A program made the translations under genes and the position numbers. DNA of 64,000 nucleotides from Pyxidicoccus sp. MSG2. GTDB lineage: Bacteria; Myxococcota; Myxococcia; Myxococcales; Myxococcaceae. The notes under the pieces were generated by a model, which made no database searches, had not been told where the DNA came from, and saw only the letters and a program-made list of their open reading frames with translations. Position 1 is the first letter of the stretch; each line of letters starts with the position of its first letter. The stretch is from NCBI RefSeq assembly GCF_026626705.1, contig NZ_JAPNKC010000001.1, forward strand, positions 10,936,001-11,000,000, read 5' to 3'. Below, piece by piece: positions 1 through 5,630 of the stretch.

Positions 1-300
1 CTGAGCCCGTGCAGGAGCAGCTCGAGTGTTTGGCGTTCGCGTGGCGCGATCTGCCCCATCAGGGCTTCATCCCCGGTGGGCACCGGTACGCTGAGCAATG
101 CCGCGCATTCAGTAAGGGAGACCCGGGGCGTCTGGGAGATGTCGAGGTGGTGGCCTACCTGGCCCGGGCGGGCGCGGACCTGAGGCCGGACGCGCTCGGA
201 GGCCCCTGAGCACCGGGCGGCCCCGTCAGTTGGCGGAGCCGCCCCGCATTCACCAGGTGAAATAGCAGGCGTTGGAGCAGTTCTAGCCGTTCACGCCAGG
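1..300 (-). pseudogene. remnant of a LuxR-type HTH regulator, frame-disrupted, runs off the left edge
   Basis: Two protein-like segments lie on the minus strand in different frames. From about 298 to 227 the reading is WRERLELLQRLLFHLVNAG-like. From about 182 to 1, in another frame, it includes LLSVPVPTGDEALMGQ and ends in APRERQTLELLLHGLS. The second segment matches the start of a LuxR/GerE helix-turn-helix (usual form TPREREVLELLAEGLSNKEIA). The first frame hits a stop near 155, and no start codon gives a continuous product. The upstream end is abrupt, directly after the stop of the FG-GAP gene at 303. I infer a decayed regulator truncated by rearrangement; a sequencing frameshift is the alternative. 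The rest of the HTH would lie outside the window. Confidence 0.4.
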
Positions 301-302
301 CC

Positions 303-1949
303 TCAGTACAGGTGCGGGTACACGCCTGCGTGGCCAAAGCCGATGATGTCGGCACGGCCGTCGCCGTTGATGTCCGCGGCGGTGCGCGGGTGGTACTCCA
401 CGCGCCAGCCTCCGGCGTTGTAGCCAAAGTCCGCCAGCCGCAACTGGGACGGGGCAAAGCCGGTGCCGGTGGACAGCGCGACCCGCACACCCCCATGGCT
501 GAAGCCGATGATGTCGGCGCGGCCATCACCATTGACGTCCGCGGCGGTGCGCGGGTGCTGCTCCACACGCCAGCTCTGGTCGAAGCCGAAGTCCGCCAGC
601 CACAGCTGGGACGGGGCAAAGCCGGTGCCGGTGGACAGCGCGACCCGCACCCCCGCGTGGCTGAAGCCGACGATGTCGGCGCGGCCATCACCGTTGACGT
701 CCGCCAGGGTGCGTACGTGCTGCTCCACGCGCCAGGTCTGGTCGTAGCCGAAGTCCGCCAGCCAGAGCTGGGATGGGGCAAAGCCGGTGCCGGTGGACAG
801 CGCGACCCGCACCCCCGCGTGGCCGAAGCCGACGATGTCGGCGCGGCCATCACCGTTGACGTCCGCCAGGGTGCGTACGTGCTGCTCCACGCGCCAGGTC
901 TGGTCGTAGCCGAAGTCCGCCAGCCAGAGCCGCGTCGGGGCGAAACCGGTGCCGGTGGACAGCGCGACGTACACGCCCGGGTGGCCGAAGCCGACGATGT
1001 CGGCGCGGCCGTCACCGTTGACGTCCGCGGCGGTGCGCGGGTGGTACTCCACGCGCCAGGTCTGGTCGTAGCCGAAGTCCGCCAGCCAGAACTGGGATGG
1101 GGCAAAGCCGGTGCCGGTGGACAGCGCGACGCGCACACCCGCGTAGCTGAAGCCGATGATGTCGGCGCGACCATCGCCGTTGAGGTCCGCGGCGGTGCGC
1201 GGGTGGTGATCCACGCGCCAGCCTCCGGCGCCGTAGCCGAAGTCACGGATCCACAGCGCGTCGCCGTAGAGTTGGATGACGCCCGCGATGTCAGTCGCGC
1301 TCAGCTGCCCGTTCCCGTTCCAGTTCGGGTTGCAGTAGTTCATCACCGACTGGAGGTCCCAGGCGCCAATCATCAGGTTGCCATTGGAGCCCTGCGGCGG
1401 CTCGGTGCAGGTGGACGGCCGGTCCGGGCGGTTGTGCTCGTGAGCGAAGCCGAGCGCATGGCCAAACTCGTGCACCGCGATGGTGCGGATGCAGTACTCC
1501 CGCTGGGACTGGCAGGACGGGCTCCAGTTGGCGAAGGTGAAGTTGAGCTCCATACCGTTGATGAAGCCATTCAGCCGCCTGCCGAGCTGCTTCACGTGAG
1601 GCCCCGTGTCCGCAATCAGGATGCGGATGCCGCTGGAGGTCGAGGTGCACGTGCCCCAGCCGATGAAGTCGACCGCCGAGACACTCCCCCAGGTGCTTTC
1701 CGTCGCACTCTGCACCCAGCCGCGCTCGGTGGCGTTCGCGGCCGTCGGGTTCTCCCAGCAGACGCTGATGGTCGGAGAGCTCCAGAGCGACGTGTTGTCC
1801 ACGTAGAGCTCACTCGAGTCCGTCGCGACGGACGACTCCTGTGAAGCGGAGGGAGCGGCTTGCTCGCCGGGGCCACATCCCGCGATGAGGAGGGCTCCCG
1901 AGAACGCCAGGAGGAACGGCAGGGCTTTACAGGTCGAAGTTCTCCGCAC
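303..1949 (-). CDS. astacin-like zinc metalloprotease lipoprotein with FG-GAP-type C-terminal repeats
   Basis: Predicted exported lipoprotein of 548 residues. A GTG start at 1949 gives a compact signal peptide (RR, K, hydrophobic run, LLIAGC lipobox, Cys25). An ATG at 2024 is possible but has no ribosome site and spoils the signal. The protease domain (about 60-230) carries HEFGHALGFAHEHNRPD, the zinc and HE signature of the astacin-like metzincins, and a Met-turn SVMNYC about 40 residues later, so it should be catalytically competent. Residues 233-548 hold six near-identical units of about 54 residues with the motif DxNGDGRADIxGF, an FG-GAP/VCBS calcium-type blade. The last unit stops after GHAGVYPHLY, far short of the others, so the C-terminus looks truncated. 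The probable role is degradation of extracellular protein at the cell surface; the substrate is unknown. Confidence 0.85.
   Translation of the reverse strand: MRRTSTCKALPFLLAFSGALLIAGCGPGEQAAPSASQESSVATDSSELYVDNTSLWSSPTISVCWENPTAANATERGWVQSATESTWGSVSAVDFIGWGTCTSTSSGIRILIADTGPHVKQLGRRLNGFINGMELNFTFANWSPSCQSQREYCIRTIAVHEFGHALGFAHEHNRPDRPSTCTEPPQGSNGNLMIGAWDLQSVMNYCNPNWNGNGQLSATDIAGVIQLYGDALWIRDFGYGAGGWRVDHHPRTAADLNGDGRADIIGFSYAGVRVALSTGTGFAPSQFWLADFGYDQTWRVEYHPRTAADVNGDGRADIVGFGHPGVYVALSTGTGFAPTRLWLADFGYDQTWRVEQHVRTLADVNGDGRADIVGFGHAGVRVALSTGTGFAPSQLWLADFGYDQTWRVEQHVRTLADVNGDGRADIVGFSHAGVRVALSTGTGFAPSQLWLADFGFDQSWRVEQHPRTAADVNGDGRADIIGFSHGGVRVALSTGTGFAPSQLRLADFGYNAGGWRVEYHPRTAADINGDGRADIIGFGHAGVYPHLY
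305..1260. repeat. tandem 162-bp coding repeat (six units) in the FG-GAP gene
   Basis: The landmark GATGTC recurs at 345, 510, 672, 834, 996 and 1158, so the spacing is 165, 162, 162, 162 and 162 bp. Neighbouring units are almost identical at the DNA level; for example 651-770 and 813-930 differ at very few bases. The repeat encodes the FG-GAP blades. Such identity suggests recent unit duplication or gene conversion and makes copy number prone to change. Confidence 0.9.
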
Positions 1950-2250
1950 GGGGCTCTCGCTTGTCTGGACCGGGACGGTCCGGCCTGGAAGCGAGATAAG
2001 CAGAAAAACAAGTACTCCTTGCATAAGTAGAATATGAACAATGCGTGACGGCGGAGCGTCAGCTCGCGCGTCACCTTGGCGCCGGTCGGCTCCAGCCGGA
2101 TGGAAGGCCCGACCGGCTCTTGGGCTTTGCCCGGAGCCAGTTCCGTGTGAACGGCTCAGCGCAGGAGCGTGGCGGGACTCGTCGGCATGGCGAGCGGGAG
2201 CACGTGGACGCCGCGCTGAGGCCTCAGTAGCCGTCGCAGCGTCCCGTGCA

Positions 2251-2646
2251 TTACTCCGCCGTCGATTTCTTCGTGCAGGAGCCGCCTGTGCAGTTCGTAC
2301 CGGAGCAGCTGTATGACGAACAGGTTCCGCCGAAGGCGTCGCAGCCCGTGCCGCCGCAGCTCAGGCCAGAGCATGTGAGCGTGCACTCCACGGCGACCTG
2401 CAACTGGCTGCCCTGGTCATCCGTCACCAGGTATCGCGCCGTTGAGACCTTCTGCTGTCTCAAGGATTGGCGTGTCTCTACCTCGCCGAGCTGCTCGTAT
2501 CGGACGTTCCCGCGTTCCAGCCAGACCTTGAGCCGAGGCTCGGTGGCATCCGTGACGGTCTTGCCGTCACACTGTCCGGGCTCGGCCCACGCGCCTGCGC
2601 CCACCAGCAGGGGGATGATCAGCAACCAGTTCTTGAGGCGCAGCAT
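2251..2646 (-). CDS. small secreted Cys-rich protein, copy 2
   Basis: 131 residues. The ATG at 2646 begins MLRLKNWLLIIPLLVG, a signal peptide that ends at AWA, and GGAG lies upstream at a workable distance. The mature part has a conserved core (CDGKTVTDATEP, WLERGNVRYEQLGEVETR) followed by about 35 residues rich in Cys, Gly and Ser with a C-x3-C-x4-C-x4-C type spacing. The end is KKSTAE. It is a close paralog of the gene immediately upstream (2654-3076), from which it is separated by 7 bp, so the two are almost certainly co-transcribed after a tandem duplication. I do not recognise the family. The Cys-rich tail could be disulfide-knotted or metal-binding; no enzymatic motif is visible. Confidence 0.75.
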   Translation of the reverse strand: MLRLKNWLLIIPLLVGAGAWAEPGQCDGKTVTDATEPRLKVWLERGNVRYEQLGEVETRQSLRQQKVSTARYLVTDDQGSQLQVAVECTLTCSGLSCGGTGCDAFGGTCSSYSCSGTNCTGGSCTKKSTAE

Positions 2647-2653
2647 GGCAGGA

Positions 2654-3076
2654 TTACTCCGCAGTCGACTTCTTCGAGCAGGAACCGCCAGTGCATCCGG
2701 AACCGAAGCATGAGTAGGAAGAACAGCCTCCACTCCAGGCATCGCAGCCACTGGGACTGCAGCTCAAGCCAGAGCACGTGAGTGTGCACTCCACGGAGAC
2801 CTGCAACTGGTTGCCCTGGTCATCCGTCACCAGGTACCGCGCCGTGGAGACCTTGGGCTGCCTCAAGGACTGACGTGTCTCCACCTCGCCAAGCTGCTCG
2901 TATCGAACATTCCCACGCTCCAGCCAGGCCTTGAGCTGAGGCTCGGTGACGTCCGTGACGGTCTTTCCGTCGCACTTCCCCTGGTCAGGTGCAGCCTGCG
3001 GAGTTGGCTCCTCGGCCTGCGCACCCACACCCGCCAGCAGGGGAACGATCAGCAACCAGCCCTTGAGACACTTCAT
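2654..3076 (-). CDS. small secreted Cys-rich protein, copy 1
   Basis: 140 residues with the signal peptide MKCLKGWLLIVPLLAG...AQA. GGAG lies 8 bp before the ATG at 3076. It shares with its downstream paralog the WLERGNVRYEQLGEVETR core, the ARYLVTDDQGNQLQV segment and a Cys-rich tail, and both end KKSTAE. It differs by a short insert after the signal peptide and in the residues between the tail cysteines, while the cysteines themselves are kept, which argues for structural disulfides under selection. A TATTAT hexamer on the minus strand (3121-3116) is a possible -10 element, though no good -35 is seen. The family is unknown to me. Confidence 0.75.
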   Translation of the reverse strand: MKCLKGWLLIVPLLAGVGAQAEEPTPQAAPDQGKCDGKTVTDVTEPQLKAWLERGNVRYEQLGEVETRQSLRQPKVSTARYLVTDDQGNQLQVSVECTLTCSGLSCSPSGCDAWSGGCSSYSCFGSGCTGGSCSKKSTAE

Positions 3077-3209
3077 GGATGAGTCTCCGCGTCATGGTGT
3101 TTGCAGCGATTGAGGATAATACACGTTTTGCGAGGATGGCGATAGCTTTGCTGCGATTCTTCACGGGCAACTTGCTGGGGTCTGCAACCGCAAATCAGAA
3201 CGCGTAGCT

Positions 3210-3490
3210 ATGCGCCCAGAGCCGTGTCACATGACCGCGCTGCCCCGGGCGGCCCGTCTCTGCGCGGGTGAGGCCCCCGGGTGTGGTCTGCTCACTCGGG
3301 TGGACCTCGTCGGCGGAGCGACCTCGGCCGGAGCGGTGGACCCCGGGGGCTACGCGCGCTCGCTCGGAGTGCACCAGTCCGCGGCCCGGGCGCTGGAGGA
3401 CGCTTCACGCTGAGGGGCTTCGCTATGACTCGGGGCTCGGGCCACCCGCCGAAGGACAGCTGGGGTACCTGTCGCTGGTGAGGGGATTTG
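3210..3490 (+). pseudogene. possible decayed gene remnant
   Basis: This stretch in the 460-bp gap before the small lipoprotein has protein-like sequence in two frames. VDPGGYARSLGVHQSAARAL ends in ALEDASR and a stop at 3413. A shifted frame continues with GLRYDSGLGPPAEGQLGYL and LSLVRGFVII. The joint looks like a single +1/-1 event. I cannot name the family. It may be nothing more than a chance GC-rich frame. No other element was seen in 3077-3536. Confidence 0.2.
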
Positions 3491-3536
3491 TTATCATTGC
3501 AGGTGCAACACCGATACTCCCCACAAGGAGCACGCC

Positions 3537-3827
3537 ATGACGCTGTCCCGTTGGGTCGTTGGGCTGTCCGCGTTGGTTGTCAGCGCTTGCGGTGGACCGG
3601 CCACCCAGGAGTCAGGGGAAGGGGAGCCCGCGGCCGCGGTGAGTACGGTGGAACAGCGGCAAGAGGAGCCCGGTGGGGGCACGCGGTATGGCCAGCACAG
3701 GACCTACTACAGCAGCGCGGCCAAGACGACCTGGGTGGGGGCCTGGCACTACGACTGCAATGGGTACGTCACGCAGTCGGGCCAGGTGACTCCCTACTAT
3801 ACGGATACGTCTTTCATCTGCCCGTAG
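3537..3827 (+). CDS. small lipoprotein, DUF6289-like
   Basis: 96 residues. AAGGAG at 3525-3530 is well placed before the ATG. The signal peptide MTLSRWVVGLSALVVSAC ends in a lipobox with Cys18. The mature half has the pattern YYSSAAKTTWVGAWHYDCNG, then SGQVTPYYTD and a final CP. This resembles the short secreted DUF6289-type proteins (YYSDA..T..VG....C.G, then a second Cys near the end), so one disulfide is likely. The role is unknown. It is convergent with the TetR gene 61 bp downstream. Confidence 0.7.
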   Translation: MTLSRWVVGLSALVVSACGGPATQESGEGEPAAAVSTVEQRQEEPGGGTRYGQHRTYYSSAAKTTWVGAWHYDCNGYVTQSGQVTPYYTDTSFICP

Positions 3828-3888
3828 GCGGGGCTGAGTCTTTCCGTGTCCGAGGGTCCCGGTGCTCGCGGACGGCGCGGCGCCGGGG

Positions 3889-4452
3889 TCAGCGGTGGCG
3901 TGTGCCACGCGCATCGCGTGGGGGGCGCAACCCGTCGATGAACATCTCGGTGAGGCGTGGAATGCGCTTCGTTCCCGACGAGTCCTGCGCGGCGGAGAGC
4001 GAAATCGCCATCGCCATGCACACCACATCGTCCAGGCGGATGTCGCCGCGAACCTCGTCCGCGCGCTGCGCTGCTTCCAGCAGGCGCTGTCCCTCTGCGG
4101 TCGTCGCGTGACACCCCTCGGTGCCACTTCGCAGGACGATGCCCAGTGACGCCGCGAGCCCCTGGTAGATGCCCGCGTAGTGCACGAGCTCCTCCAGGAA
4201 CACGCGCAGGGCTTCCAGCGCGGACAAGGACGCCGAGCGCTCGCGGCTGTGCTTCGCGAGCGTCAGGAACCGCTCGTCGCACGTCGCACCGAGGAGCGCC
4301 TCGCGCGTCGGGAAGTGTCGGTAGAGCGTTCCAATGCCGACCTCCGCCCGCTTCGCCAAGTCATTGAGCGACGCGTCCGCGCCGCGCTCGGAGAACACGG
4401 CGTCGGCCGCCGCGAGCAGCCGGTCGCGATTGCGCCTCGCGTCCGCGCGCAT
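3889..4452 (-). CDS. TetR/AcrR family repressor
   Basis: 187 residues from the ATG at 4452 (MRADARRNRDRLLAAA, the normal TetR start); an upstream extension to 4542 is unlikely because it would cross the operators. The N-terminal HTH (about 8-55) contains FSERGADASLNDLAKRAEVG and the hallmark GTLYRHFPTREALL. The C-terminal part is the ligand and dimer domain with no recognisable specificity. It is divergent from the NmrA-like reductase gene, and two perfect dyads lie between them. By analogy with this arrangement it probably represses itself and the reductase, with release by an unknown ligand. Confidence 0.92.
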   Translation of the reverse strand: MRADARRNRDRLLAAADAVFSERGADASLNDLAKRAEVGIGTLYRHFPTREALLGATCDERFLTLAKHSRERSASLSALEALRVFLEELVHYAGIYQGLAASLGIVLRSGTEGCHATTAEGQRLLEAAQRADEVRGDIRLDDVVCMAMAISLSAAQDSSGTKRIPRLTEMFIDGLRPPRDARGTRHR

Positions 4453-4503
4453 GGCGCCGCCTGTCTTGTCGTCCGACGCATTTCTCGGGAGCTTCGCTGC
4501 CAC

Positions 4504-4532
4504 TTGAAAAACGGAGCATAGCTCCGTATTTA
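4504..4532 (+). promoter_or_regulatory. predicted sigma70-type promoter of the NmrA-like gene
   Basis: TTGAAA at 4504-4509 and TATTTA at 4527-4532 are 17 bp apart, near-consensus spacing, in an AT-rich island that stands out in this GC-rich DNA. One dyad fills the spacer and the other covers the expected start of transcription. Confidence 0.55.
4511..4527. promoter_or_regulatory. TetR operator 1
   Basis: Perfect dyad ACGGAG-CATAG-CTCCGT between the -35 and -10 hexamers. It has the same half-site and the same 5-bp spacer as the second dyad 20 bp downstream. Confidence 0.7.
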
Positions 4533-4553
4533 AACGGAGCAACCCTCCGTTTA
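4531..4553. promoter_or_regulatory. TetR operator 2
   Basis: Perfect 9-bp arms TAAACGGAG and CTCCGTTTA around CAACC, covering the predicted transcription start of the reductase gene. The repeated ACGGAG-N5-CTCCGT consensus in a TetR-divergent intergenic region is strong evidence for the repressor site. Confidence 0.75.
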
Positions 4554-4574
4554 TTGAAAGAAAGGCAGGCCGTG

Positions 4575-5468
4575 ATGGCGACCCAGGGCAAACGCGTGCT
4601 GGTGCTTGGAGCGACGGGACAACAGGGGGGCGCGACGGCGCGCGCGTTGCGCAAGGACGGCTGGAGCGTCCGCGCGCTCGTGCGAGACCCTTCGAGCGCG
4701 AAGGCCCGGGCGCTGGAAGGGAAGGGTGTGGAGCTGGTGCGCGGTGACCTGGGGGACCGCGCGTCGCTCGACCGCGCGCTCGTGGGTGCGTACGGTGTCT
4801 TCAGCATCCAGCCGAGCTCGGGTCAGCCGCAGTACGGCGTCAGTGACGACGACGAGTTCCGCTTCGGAGTGGGTGTCGTGGAGGCGGCGAAGGCCGCGGG
4901 CGTCGAGCACTTCGTCTACACGTCGATGGCGGGCCTGCGCCCCGGCACGGGTGTGGGCCACTTCGAAAGCAAGTGGAGGATCGAGGAACACGTCCGCGCG
5001 AGCGGCCTCCGCGCGACCATCGTGCGGCCGTCGGCGTTCATGGAGCTCCTGCTCGAGCCGCATTTCGGACTGGCGCAGCGCGCACTCCGGTTCTTCGTGC
5101 GGCCGGACCGCACGATGCAGTTCATCGCGAGCGACGACATCGGCGTGCTCGTCGCCCGGGTGTTCGCGGAGCCCCGCGCGCACGCCGGAACCACCCTGGA
5201 GCTCGCGGGGGACGAGCTCACCGGGAACGAACTGGCGGAGAAGATTGGCCGGGCCACCCACGAGTCCATCTCCTACGCGCAGTTCCCTCCCGAGTTCCTG
5301 GCGCAGAGCGCGCTCTTGCGCCGCCTCGTCGAGCTTGTCGATGAAGGGATTGCGGTCGGGAACGCGGACGTCCCGGCGCTGCGGCGGCTTTCGCCGGAGC
5401 TCCTCACGTTCGATACGTGGCTGGAGCGCGGGGGCGCGGCGGAGATCCGGGCCCGCTTCGCGGCCTAG
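4575..5468 (+). CDS. NmrA/HSCARG-like NAD(P)-binding protein
   Basis: 297 residues from the ATG at 4575 (MATQGKRVLVLGATGQQGG). A TTG at 4554 would start inside the operator edge and is rejected. The Rossmann signature GATGQQGGATA is followed by the NADP-type loop (LVRDPSSAKARAL) and by FVYTSMAGLRPGTGVGHFESK. As in NmrA-type proteins there is no clear YxxxK catalytic pair. These proteins act as redox sensors or NAD(P)H-dependent reductases in the cytoplasm. It is controlled by the divergent TetR repressor through the two operators, so a detoxification or redox-stress role is a reasonable inference. Confidence 0.85.
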   Translation: MATQGKRVLVLGATGQQGGATARALRKDGWSVRALVRDPSSAKARALEGKGVELVRGDLGDRASLDRALVGAYGVFSIQPSSGQPQYGVSDDDEFRFGVGVVEAAKAAGVEHFVYTSMAGLRPGTGVGHFESKWRIEEHVRASGLRATIVRPSAFMELLLEPHFGLAQRALRFFVRPDRTMQFIASDDIGVLVARVFAEPRAHAGTTLELAGDELTGNELAEKIGRATHESISYAQFPPEFLAQSALLRRLVELVDEGIAVGNADVPALRRLSPELLTFDTWLERGGAAEIRARFAA

Positions 5469-5630
5469 CTCGCTCCGCGTGGCATACGCGTCCCCGGTCC
5501 GCTCCACGGAGCCGCGTCCCTGCACGGGCCCTGGCGGTCGAATGAACCCGGCCTCGTACGTTCTTCTTCTGCCAGGAGCGACAGTCAGGTGGCCTCCACG
5601 ACCCGGGATCTGGCAAAGCGAGGGGAGACC

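Noticed and set aside
9..209. Short plus-strand open frame at the left edge
   Set aside because: It is opposite the LuxR-type remnant, which has recognisable family sequence; no ribosome site and no homology-like features.
305..1260. CRISPR-like regular repeat
   Set aside because: Units are 162 bp, contiguous, coding, and have no unique spacers; they encode FG-GAP blades.
3828..3888. Hairpin between the small lipoprotein and TetR genes as a terminator
   Set aside because: The stem (GTCCGAG...CTCGCGGAC) needs a bulge and there is no T run.
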